A stretch of DNA of 64,000 nt, taken from positions 480,963 to 544,962 of the forward strand of contig CAJNOP010000106.1 of NCBI GenBank assembly GCA_905250075.1. Direction: 5' to 3'. How positions within the stretch are numbered: the stretch's first letter is position 1; each line of letters opens with the position of its first letter. The notes beneath the pieces are model-generated. The model was not told the DNA's origin and searched no databases. It saw only the letters and a list, made by a program, of their open reading frames with translations. Positions 36,658 to 47,880 of the stretch are shown here, one piece after another. A program made the position numbers and the translations under genes. This DNA comes from Rotaria sp. Silwood1 (lineage: Eukaryota > Rotifera > Eurotatoria > Philodinida > Philodinidae).

Positions 36658-36909
36658 TCATCCACTTGATGTGCAATTTCCGTTCAAATGGCCAGCATCT
36701 CCAAACGACGGACATGCCGTGTATCTTATATGACATTGGTCTATGCATTGCATAACGTCGCAAGGATTGAGGAAAAAGCTGCCTTGATAACTCGGCGTAC
36801 AAGAGTTTCCTGTACAACATGTACAAGCACATATACCACCATTGATTGATTGCGTAAAGCAAATGAGACTGATCACGCTTATAAGAAACAAAATGCTTAT
36901 TTTATTCAT
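36658..36909 (-). CDS. Small Cys-rich secreted peptide
   Basis: The likely start is the Met at 36909 (MNKISILFLISVISLICF), because it gives a clean signal peptide. A Met five codons upstream (36924) is also in frame. The mature part is short, with ten cysteines: a tight cluster (CACTCC, then C) and five more spaced (CDVMQCIDQC, C, C). It ends in NCTSSG. It resembles no named family I can identify. The pattern fits a disulfide-rich extracellular peptide of about 60 residues. Function unknown. I see no repeat of it in the window. Confidence 0.6.
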   Translation of the reverse strand: MNKISILFLISVISLICFTQSINGGICACTCCTGNSCTPSYQGSFFLNPCDVMQCIDQCHIRYTACPSFGDAGHLNGNCTSSG

Positions 36910-38142
36910 ATCTAAAAAAATCACTTATTAAAAAAAGACATTCATTTTGAAAAAAAGATAAAACATACTTTAATTGTTTCACAATAATCAAGAAGAAGGT
37001 AGCTAATAAGAGCTTTTTTCCAGTAGAAATGATAGTTTTTTCGTCTTGCCATTACTTCGACTGCATCATGGGCAATTTATATCGTTTTTCAGCTCGTTTG
37101 ATCCTTTATTTGATAAAAGATAAATGCATCGTAATTGATATCATTCTTATGTGACGCTGCGAGATATTGCCATGAATGATATTAAATTGACTCAAAGAAA
37201 AAATAGCGACAACAAATGACAGAAGGAAAATAACAAAAGAAAAAAGCCGAGAAAAAAAATTGACGAAAGACTTATAGCAAGAAGAGAGAACACTGGCCAT
37301 ATGAGAATGTGGAAACAAGTTATTTCAGCATTTTCGACCACCAAAATAAAGATATTTGATTGCAAAAGAAAATTTATAGATGTCTAAGCAGAGTATTTCC
37401 AGGTTGTCAAGATGAGGAGCAGGAGAAATTTGAACATTCAGGGAGCTAATTGAAACATTTCCAGTGAGATTGATCGGATTTATAAAGAGCTAAGAAATTT
37501 TTTCGAGAATTATTGAGCAAAAGGATGAACAAAATGTTCGAAATTTTGCTGAAAAAAATAAGAATATTGATATTGGAACGAAGATTAATCCGAGTTCAGA
37601 ACATTCCTGTTAGTATAGATACCAACAAAATCTAGGCGGTGTTGTATGTAGTCAGTGGAGAGATAAGAGAATGTGCATATCAGATGTGAAGACACGATGC
37701 AGAACTAGCTGAAATTATGAGCCATCTATCGGAATCCGCATCTTCAAGTACATACTAGTACACAACTGAAGGATTAAGTGTCCCATAGTGATGTCTAGGA
37801 CATTGTCAATCTTTTTAGTCCAAATATATATTTTCGCTATTCTTATATGATTGACGTTTGTTTTTCTTCATTTTTCGTGTGAGTTTTGCATGGATGCGAC
37901 TGTGGATGGGTGTGGATGTTAGCGTGTGTGTAGCTGAGATAATGATCTACACTCACACCCTCGAATGTGATATATCGAAGATACTGCCATTGTATCAATG
38001 TTTTTTCAATGGATTTCCATTCTTCAACAAATGTATTTTTAATGAACTCACTCCACTTGATCCTAAGCATCAGTAATAAAGTTTACTCTCACTTTTCTCA
38101 CTCATCATCGGTAGATTTGCTTTACATGTTTATTTATTTAGA
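36910..38142. other. Intergenic
   Basis: No gene recognised. A hairpin at 37891-37961 lies shortly before the F-box-like remnant. Confidence 0.45.
37891..37961. repeat. GT/AC hairpin
   Basis: GTGGATGGGTGTGGATG arm, then CTACACTCACACCC. Confidence 0.75.
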
Positions 38143-38625
38143 TTGATTTCTTGTTCAAACCTTATTCATCTAGGCTGCTCGACAATACTCTATACTGATA
38201 TAGACATTAAAACAATTCCTGTTCGATATACTTATTTAAAAAGTTTTTACATTAGAACGATAAATATTCGAAAAATCAAATCTATTCTTATTTGTGTACA
38301 TAATATTAAGCAACTAAATATTATCTCCAATTCGTCTCGTAGAAATAATTGTTTAGCATTCGATTTTAAACAAATGGCTTATACTTTAGTCAGAAGTGTT
38401 TCTCACTTGCATTGTTTTGATTGTAAAACAATGGAACAAAATCCAGTTGTAATATTTATACTGTTCATAAATTTTATTAGTACTTTAGACGCATTCAATA
38501 TGAAGAGGTACCTAATGATCGCACAAGATTTTTCGCCATCGAATGGAATATTTTGTGAAGCTGTCAAATGCTATGCTAAATTAGAAACAATACAGCTTGC
38601 GATTAGTAACGACGATGAATTCTGA
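38143..38625 (+). pseudogene. F-box/LRR-like remnant
   Basis: A 160-aa frame with Leu/Ile-rich repeats (NLIHLGCSTILYTDIDIKTI, IKSILICVHNIKQLNIIS, SVSHLHCFDC) that resembles the LRR portion of bdelloid F-box proteins. There is no F-box upstream. A GT/AC hairpin lies there instead, less than 200 bases away. Probably a 3' fragment of a decayed copy. Family assignment is by resemblance only. Confidence 0.45.
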
Positions 38626-41084
38626 ATGACGTTTCCCTGTAGAGCTGTGCAAGCCAATCATAAACATCCGAAACACGAATAAATAATAAAAGATTATTGA
38701 AATGGATGGAAAATGGTACTTGCAGATTTCAAAAATCGACCAATAGTCGCAATATCAACGAATTTAGAAGCGGTATTGATTCGGTTAGAGAAAAGGATCC
38801 AAAAAGTATGTCGATCAAATTCGAATCATTCTTGAGGATTATACCACCAGCTGTATCTGTTGAAACAGTGACTACGATTACTAAATATCGTATTTATTAG
38901 CATTTCAACGACGCTCGCGACTTGTATTAATTTAAAGTATTAACAATAACTATCTATAAGATCAGACTGTTTCCAGAAGCTAATCGTATTATAGAACTAA
39001 TCGAATAAAAGAAACATTGAAAGGTATGGAAGCACTTTCAAAGTTAGTAAATTCATTTTTTTTATTATACTTTCTATTGTAAACTATTCATTAAATTCGA
39101 TTTTTGGTATTTAAGAAATAGGTATTCACATTTGTACAAGAGGAAAACAGAATGCAAACGATAAAAGTGATGAAATTCTTTGTGTTTGAATCTTTTTGAG
39201 TCAACAAGTACGTTGACAATCAGCGTCCTCTTCGATAGTTTGTCCGTATTAATTGACAACTCTTGGACTAATTACATTATTGTTGTGTATTGTCTTAGCT
39301 CTTTGAAAGGGTAAAAGGAGAAAGCGCATGACATACCACTATACTGCTTTTATCTTTCAGCAAAAGAGTACGATATATTATTTAGGCTAATCTATGCACG
39401 TATGTTTCTCTCAACTCGTAAAACCTTCGTTCAAGTTTAAAATACCTTTAATGTTATTCCTACAGAACTTGTATATGGAGCGCGATAAAGTTGTTTTAAT
39501 GGGCAAAGAAAACTTTATTTCTAGTAATATCTCGTTTGTTTTTATCTTCTTCATGGATAGAGACAGACAGACAGACAGACACTAAAATTATATAATATAT
39601 CTGTGTCACGAACTATGCAAGTGACATGGAATTAATTCAATATTCTCTTTATCCATATAGTCATCTATTAAGGGGTTGAGAGCAAACCAGAACCCTCGAT
39701 ATCGGTCGATGCCTTGCTATTTACCTCAATCTTCATAAATAGTCACATTTTACAGAAACCTGAAGTCAACATGAAGAGTAGATGATATTGCTTGTTTCGG
39801 AATAGCGAGTCGCTGACTTTTGTTATGCTAACTTTCTTTGCTTGTTGCTCGTCGTCTGACATTTCGACTTCATGTTAGTAACAGAAGCGTCCTTTTCAGA
39901 TAGAACTAAACCCATTATAACATTCAAGAAAGCCTGTTTTAAGGTATTTATGCAAAAAAATCAAAAGATATGTTTAGTCGAACGTCGAAACTCGTTTTTG
40001 TAACAGTTTTTGGAGAAAAATACATTTTAACGTAAAGAGGACATATTGCATTTGAGGGAAGTTCCAGATATGGCATGTATGACTTTGTGAATTTGATTGT
40101 ATTACATGAAAAGATATCGTTATAATGCGCTGGATATTTTGGTGATTGTTTTTTGCCGATCAATTATCATCAGTCTACCGTAATATCAGATTTCAACAGA
40201 GAATACTCCCTAAAACCATAAAACTTACTTAACGTTTGAGCTACACAGGTGAGCATGGGCATTCTAATAGATATCTACTAAGCACAATATAAAAGGAAAT
40301 TCGATCTGTTATAATAAAATTTCGTCTTCCTTAATGACGAAAAGTGAGAAAAACCAACATTGTAGCCGATAAATCTAAAGAAATCATCAAATGTGGAACG
40401 AATTTAAAGACCAGATAAATTGATGATTTCCTTCTATTTTAGTGCATAATTTAATAATTTAGTCACTGCCGAAGAGATCTGCAGCACTGGAACAAAAACA
40501 TACGAATAAATAAAAAGCACCGCAATTCAAAAGTATGACTTTCAAAAGAGACCTGGTAGAAAATACAAATTTTTTAATCTCTAATTTTACATGATCAAAA
40601 ATATATAAAGCATATTTGGGATAGAGGTCGCTGACTGCCAGCCCATTATTACATGTCTCCTTTTTCTATTGGTGAAAACATTCATCAGAATGAACAATGC
40701 TCTCTGTTTCTTTTTAATGAACGGGAGAAAAATTCTTTTTATTTGTTTCACTACACTTAAAATCGTCAACAAACTATCATAATCCTTCTTACAGCTGATG
40801 TTGTTTCTTTTTACTAAAGAATTTTTTTTTCGTTCAGTTAGTTTACGCTTGAAGAAGTTGCATGTGATGCTCAACTCTAGGATTGTCATCATAATTGTTT
40901 TTGGAATATAGTACGCCATTTTTATTCGGTTGGTGTGCGTGCCGTTCCGTTCTTCATGAATACTCGCATCCGTTCTATTTACTCTTCTACATACTAATTT
41001 CAAAGTTTACCGATTGTAACTTGTATTTTGTATCGTGTTTTATGATTAGGAGTTTATTACATTTAAGACACGAACAGTTCCTGT
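38626..41084. other. Intergenic
   Basis: No gene recognised. A short GACA microsatellite is at 39560-39581. Short open frames at 39394, 40587 (minus) and 40895 show no family content. Confidence 0.45.
39560..39581. repeat. GACA microsatellite
   Basis: Five and a half units of AGAC. Confidence 0.9.
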
Positions 41085-41850
41085 AGAACGTTGCTTAGTC
41101 AATCTCAACGATTTGACTAATATTTTTGCAGTAGGTAGACCTAGTAACATTAGGAGAAAATTGAAAATTTCAGCTCGAATGGATGAACCATCCGAGTGAG
41201 ATATAGACGATGTAATTTTATGTACACAGCTTTCATCTTCTAAAGAACGATACGAGTTATAACAGAGATCTTTTTTACTCTAGTTTTTATCCCCCATGGA
41301 CTAGCTCCTTTCATGATATTGAAAGCCCCTTGTCGTGTGACATTTTTTTATGGCACCATATGCTATTTTTACAAAGTATGTCCTCGTAAATAAGGTAAGA
41401 TGGTCGAATCTGAGTGATAAATTATTTGGAGAATAGTCTCATTTGAAAAAGCACATCAAAATACAAGGTGGATGTGGGTCTTCGATTGTTCTACACCCTA
41501 ATCCATTACGCAGATTCGACCAACTTGCCTTATTTACGTTGGCATGCCTTCTAGAAATGACATATAGTGCCAATAAAAATTTCACACGAAAAGGTTCTTT
41601 TGATATTATTAAAAGTGATAACCCATGGTCGATAGTATCTATAGTAAAAAAAAAAATTTCTGTTATAACTCTTATTGTTCTTTACAAAAATGAAAGCTGA
41701 GTATATATACTTGCAACGTCTATATCTCCAGAACGGTTCATCCGTCTGAGCTGACATTTTCAGTTTCTTCCTAACTTTACTACGTTTATCTATTGTGAAA
41801 ATATCAGCCGAATCGGTGTAATCAATTGAGTAACGTTGGTCGTGACTAAT
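41085..41850. repeat. 770-bp imperfect palindrome with a GT/AC hairpin at its centre
   Basis: Arms about 41085-41465 and 41505-41850 are reverse complements with scattered differences. TAAGGTAAGATGGTCGAATC near 41391 pairs with GATTCGACCAACTTGCCTTA near 41513. GATATAGACGATGTAA near 41200 and GAAAATTTCAGCTCGAATGG near 41162 also have partners on the right arm. The axis falls within the hairpin at 41467-41504. No coding content is seen. It ends about 110 bases before the carrier gene. Confidence 0.85.
41467..41504. repeat. GT/AC hairpin at the palindrome apex
   Basis: GGTGGATGTGGGTC arm, TTCGATTGTT spacer, then CTACACCCTAATCC. Confidence 0.8.
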
Positions 41851-41958
41851 GTGGAATATCTCATAGAAAGGTTGTTTTATTAAAGTAAAGAACTCTAAAT
41901 TAATCATCTAATTATCTTTAAATATTCTTCAATGTTAATGAACTATTCTAGATAAATA

Positions 41959-43007
41959 ATGGGCAAAGAGAATTTATCAAATGAAAATAATAAAGTATTG
42001 AATGCTCGAACAGCTGGAGTTGTTTTACATAACAATATTTATTATGGAAAATGTTTAATTGGAGGTGCTCTTGCATGTGGCTCTACACATTTAGCTATAA
42101 CACCTCTTGATGTAACGAAATGTAATATGCAGGTTTGTTGATTTTTATTCACATGCGAATATTTTCAAAATATTTTAGGTAAATCCAATTAAATATACAA
42201 ATTTGTTGAGTAGTCTTCGAACAATAATCTATGAAGAAGGTGGTCGAGCAATATGGAAAGGATGGGTACCTACTATTTTAGGTTATTCTACTCAAGGTGC
42301 TCTGAAATTCGGTCTTTATGAAGTTTTTAAAGATATATTAGCAAATTTAGTTGGTTATGAAAATTCTCAAAAATATCGTGGATGGATTTGGCTCACTGGA
42401 GCTGCAGCAGCAGAATTTTGTGGTTGTATTGCTTTATGTCCTATGGAAATGGTTAAGGTTAGAATTCAAACAAGTGTACCAGGTACATTTCCTACAACAT
42501 TTATATCAGCTACTATTGCAAAGAATACGAATCGAAAAATAACTCGATTTCCATATGGATCTATTGTACCATTATGGTCAAGACAAATTCCATATACTGT
42601 TACCAAATTTTATTTTTTTGAAAAGGTATTTTTCATCAAAGAGAATTTTTTTTTTATTTTAAGTGTTTTAGATTGTTCAAATGTTATACACTCATGTATT
42701 TACAGAACCAAAATCAAATTATTCTAAAAGTACTCAATTAGGAATAACATTTGGTGCAGGTTATTTAGCTGGAATTCTTTGTGCTATTGTATCTCATCCA
42801 GGTGATTCAATTGTTTCATTGATGGCTAAACCAAATTATAAAGGAAAATCAATTAAAGAAATAACTAAAGATTTTGGTCTTCTTAATTTATGTATTAAAG
42901 GTCTCGGAACGAGAATTATCATGATTGGAACAATAACTGCTCTTCAATGGTGGATTTATGATACTTTTAAAACATCAATGGGAATGGGTACGACAGGTGG
43001 AAAATAG
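41959..43007 (+). CDS. Mitochondrial phosphate carrier (SLC25A3-like)
   Basis: Exons 41959-42132, 42179-42625, 42672-43007. They total 957 nt (318 aa), with two 46-bp GT-AG introns in phase 0. Three mitochondrial-carrier repeats are visible. Signature 1 is P49-LDVTK (HLAITPLDVTKCNMQ), signature 2 is P146-MEMVK (CPMEMVKVRIQ), and signature 3 is P250-GDSIVS. The missing basic residue in signature 3 is typical of phosphate carriers. WKGW-PT-LGYS-QG-KFG-YEVFK and PLWSRQIPYT-TKF also match the family. It imports inorganic phosphate with protons across the inner membrane for ATP synthesis. Start is the first in-frame ATG. No disruption. Confidence 0.92.
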
Positions 43008-46000
43008 ATTTCTTTTAATTTTAACTGAATAAATCATTTTAGAATTAAAAAAAAAGTTTCCTTACATCTTTTTACTAGCAGAGAAAAATTTGTATGAAAT
43101 TGTCTGACAAATAAAATTTGAAAAAATTGATGAAAAGTAAAAAGAAATAGTTCATTGATTATGTTGTCATTAGTTCTAGGATTAAAGCGTGATTGATGAA
43201 TAAAGATTAGAGCGTTTTTTTGTTTTCAATGACAAAAATTTTACTTTTATCTGATTTTTTTTCATAATTTTGTTTTCTTGTTGTTTAATTTTAATTTAAT
43301 ACATTTCTGTGAAACTGAAGAGCAACATCGATCTTTATCGTCGTAAATTAGTCTATTAGAATTTCCATTGTTTAATAAAGTATATGTTGAAAATATATGT
43401 CAAAGAATTCGGACTTCTTACGGAATTCTTCGTAGTAAATATTCTAGTCTAAAACCTACCGATCTATCGTACTCTATCTTCATGGTTTCAATGATCTTTT
43501 CATATTTCTCGTCAACGGGAAATTTCAATAACACAGATTTTAATGATCTCTATGAAGATTACAAATTATAATGACCATATTGAAGGCATTTTGTTTTCTA
43601 TATTTCTTAATGATGTTTCGGCGACTTTTTCTCTCTAATCGAGACGTATTATTACGACAATTGTTTAACGTGAGTAACTATCACAGAACAGAGCTAACGA
43701 TTCAGCATTTCCATAAAAAAATTAAAATCTATTGACTTTTAAAAAAAATATTCTACCTTGAAAATGGCATCCAATTCTCATGATTTTACATAAATTTCTT
43801 ATGAGAATATTTTTCTACTTAGGGGATCATCAGTAAAGTAACTGGAAACATTCTGTTACTTGAATCGATTTATGACACACATTCGTTTTCTCCTATGAAG
43901 AAGTTCATTTATAAACAAATAGAAATAGACAATTCATTTTGAATTGAAATCATCGCAAAAAATTGAATGATCATATCCTACGAAATATTATATATCAGTT
44001 TAATTTTTTGATTTTTTTTCCAGTATACCTTTATTCATCAATGAAGGAAAATTCATCAGTCTTTGAAAGATTAGTTAATTGCTTCGACAGGTTACCACGC
44101 AATAAATCTCAACAACCAAATTGAATATCTGATGAGCGATTCTTTCATACGAGTTCAAGTGAATGAAAATCTTATTTAAGTCTATTGTGATAAAAGTAAC
44201 ATGCCACTAGTTCTATGTCATATGGAAAAGCACTGATTATTAACTCTACTTCTCTTTACTTGAAACTACTTATGCAGTAGATCTTCAATTTAGTTTTTGA
44301 AAACTGTTGAATTGGAGCTACATACATTTAGATCAGATCATTCGCCTCCATTATCATTTCGTTGAATACAAAAATGCATTAAATAGAAAGCTCAATTATT
44401 TTTTTCATAAATGAGATGAAATTTGTTATGATAAAAAGGAATATTTTATGATGAAAACATTAGTTAAAACACAATAATGATGAATAGTTAAATAAAAATT
44501 TGTTAAGCGATTATTGAGTCATGAAAAACGTCTAATGATGTAGCACATAGTTATCAAATGCTATTGTAAAAACTCAAAGAAGAATACTAACAAACTTTGA
44601 TTTTCCGTACAATACAATCGTAAGTATTTTGAATTTGTGATCCTTTTTGTTTATTATCTCAAAAAAAATCAAATCATCCATTAATTTAATTTGAAAACGT
44701 GTATCTTTGTTGAAACACATTTTGACATGTGTCAAATATACACACACATCGATTCAATCTATCAACCATTGCCATCATCAAGTAATGATTAACAGATAAT
44801 GGATACCGAACAAGAGAAGGTGTGGGTGTGAGTGTGTGGATGTGAGATGCGAGTGTCGGTTTTGTGTGTGTGCTTCTCGACACTCACACTCCACACCCTA
44901 TTTATTTTTATTCTTTTATATAATTAGACATTTGTTACATTATTGGAATCAATTGAGATTGCGATGCTTCGTGATGCACAAAATTCACAAAAGCAATAAT
45001 TGAATGTCTCATTTAAATCAAAATTATCTTTTAAAATTTTCAAAAATATTGTTCATAAGAAATGTTTGTTTTACCAACAATGAATAATTATTTTCATTTT
45101 TTCAAAAGAATTTTTCTTTACAATGAAAAAGAAAAAACATCTTTGTTTGCCTTTCTTCTTCGATCAATATTCAAGCTCTAAAATGAACAAAAATACATTT
45201 TCATACACGAATATGACTATTTTCAGCATCCAATTTTTATAATAATCAAAATTTTTTTTTTGATTTATTGAAACTTACAAATCTATTTGGATGATTTTCT
45301 CGCTACTCTCCGATATAGTAACTATTCTTTTATGTCTTTTTTCACTAGTTTATATATGATAAGCACTTGTATTTCAGATATTAAGAAAAATAAGATATTT
45401 GATTCAAAATCAAACGAAAAATTCCTATAAACTTTCAGATTTCCAGAAAATTTCCAGAAAGAAAAGGGTTCAAATAACCATTAGAATATTGATCATGCGA
45501 AAACAAAAATTTTCTATATTAACAAAAAGGTGACTAGGAAAGCTTGTGTGCCTTTTCGTTACACTGGTATTGCGTTATTTATTTACTGAGTTTTTGAGAC
45601 TGATGTTTTTCTTTACATCATTAGGATCATGACGGAATACAGTACAAGCAACAAATATTCGGTTGTCTCATTTTTTTTTCTTTTTTTATAGCTCGAGCTC
45701 AACAGAACTTTATTCACTTCCGTCACGAAACTTTATTTTTGCTAATAGAAAATTGCTTTTGGCACTTTCTTGTGCTGCTTGAAAAGTATTCTTTGAAAAA
45801 TAAAGCGAAGTGAATGATGTTTTGCTTTGTTCCAACGACTTTCAAAGTGATATCGCAATCATTAAACGACCAAAAAATCTCTTAATAATATTTGTGGTTG
45901 TTACTCATATTATTTTAATGTCGATAGCAGAAAAAGTTTGAAATTTTTCTTTTTTTTTATGATTGATTTTTATTTGTCGAGAAGAAAAATCAAGATTTGC

Positions 46001-46057
46001 TCGATTTTCATGCCATCCAATGGAAGACTCGACTTCCAAAGGAATTCTATTTCGTTA
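43008..46057. other. Long intergenic stretch
   Basis: AT-rich, no gene recognised. The frame at 43368-43571 (67 aa) has no family features. The hairpin at 44819-44898 is the only clear structure. Confidence 0.45.
44819..44898. repeat. GT/AC hairpin, long arms
   Basis: GGTGTGGGTGTGAGTGTGTG arm, second GT run, then CACTCACACTCCACACCC. Confidence 0.85.
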
Positions 46058-46111
46058 AGGGTGTGGGTGTGGATGTTGGTATGATTGATCTCTTAAATGA
46101 ACCCACACCCC
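46058..46111. repeat. GT/AC hairpin
   Basis: GGGTGTGGGTGTGGATG arm, GATCTCTT-containing spacer, then ACCCACACCCC, directly upstream of a decayed gene. Confidence 0.8.
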
Positions 46112-46199
46112 AACAATAAATACTATTCACAAAGCACAGCCGAATCATGAATTATGTAAGAATCTTTGATGCTGAACAGTGTAACGTGATATAACTTTT

Positions 46200-47880
46200 T
46201 TGATTCCATATGCTTTAGATATCTATTTTATTCATGGCAAACTAGCGAACAATATCACCATGGATATGATGGATGATTACAGTCGAAGCTCACTAAAAGA
46301 ACCTGAAAATATTAATGAAGCAAATACATCAACACATTATATAAAAGAAATTCAAATCAAATGTTTGAAATGTCAATCAAAATGTTATTATCCACCTCGT
46401 TCATGTACGCAACCACATCCATACAACTAGTTTGTCAGTTATCTACCGTTACAAAATCAGAATGATGAACGAATCGAAATCATTGAAATCTATTATGGCA
46501 AATGTCAACATTTTTCATTGTGGAGAAATGAATTATGGGGATCTATCGCTCATTTTGTTCCACCCAAAGATCATTAGCATCAATTGATACAAAGTTTTCT
46601 TCATAGCTACAATATAACTGGTTCATCATTGTTAAATAAAAGTTTTCTTTTGGAACAACAACTAAGATATAATTTTCATGATCTATTATCACGTCAAAGA
46701 TTGTGAAAAACGATTATATTCTGCATTGTTCAAAAAAGAGGTTTGACTTTCTAAGCAGAGGCTTTCATCGTCCGAAAAAGAAATCCAAGAGCATCTGATA
46801 AGCGATCATATTGGATTGATTTGATTCGGTCAAATCATGAATCCATTATCAAACTTCAGTGCATTTGATGAATTATGGATTTATTATCTTAGAATATGTA
46901 TTTCTGTAGCTTCTCAAATTCAATTACTTTGCAAATAATACTGAGACATACGTCATTAAGCATCAGCGAAATCAAAGATCGTAATCTAATCGATCGATAT
47001 ACTCGAGTGATAGTTTGAATCTGCCCATGTTTGAAAGATGACAGTTCTATACAACAGAAAGACGATAATTTAGCTGGATTTTCGATTCTTATTAATAGTT
47101 CTATTAGAAAAAAACAATTCTTTTGCTTCTATTCAGTTCCTGTAATAGTCATATGCTATGAGTTAGACCGAAACCATTCACTCTGAAAATGATCAATTCC
47201 ATCATCTTCGAAAGGAATAATGTTCTTCGACAGATTCTCAAGTCAATAATATTTGTCTAATTTTCATTTAAAATTCGGCATTGTTCGTTGTTAGATGAGT
47301 TTAGACAATTGTTGTCAACCATCCAATCGATAACACAATCGTGAAATTCGAAATTCCTTCATCGGTTTTTCATCGAATCGATCCACAACTTTGCCATTGA
47401 TTTTTCTCTCGAAAAAAAACGAAGCTCGATCAGAATACAAATTATCAAATTCGTCCATTTAAGTAAAACAATGCTGAATTTTTCTTTATTGTTCCTTCAT
47501 TTATGAAAAGGTTATCATAGATTTTCAATCCATTCTATGGAAAATAGTCATCATTTGTTTTTTTACTGAAAATATAAGATCTATGCGCAAATTATTTCGT
47601 GTTTGGATAACAATTGATGAATTGAAATTTGAAATCATCATCAATTTTTTTTCTTCTGGCACTATTCAATCGTACTATTCGATTTTGCACGGTTCGTTTG
47701 AAAACTACGAATCAACATTAACACAAGTCTCAAATTTAATTTTTTTAGATTCTCCTAAAAACAACAACTTTCGCTGCTTATGCCGTGAAAAAGGTATTGT
47801 CTTATTATTTCGAAAGGAAAAATGTAGAAGCTTGGTCTTGTCAATTATCAACTTGAGATTATTATTGAGGGTGAGATAAG
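46200..47880 (+). pseudogene. Decayed gene of unknown family
   Basis: Coding-like segments appear in changing frames: a 76-aa frame from 46200 with a Cys cluster (CLKCQSKCYYPPRSC) ending in a stop, then NDERIEIIEIYYGKCQHFSL, then HSYNITGSSLLNKSFLLEQQ, then a 98-aa frame at 47583-47879. Stops and frameshifts separate them. I cannot name the family. It may be more than one remnant. A GT/AC hairpin lies just 5'. Confidence 0.4.
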
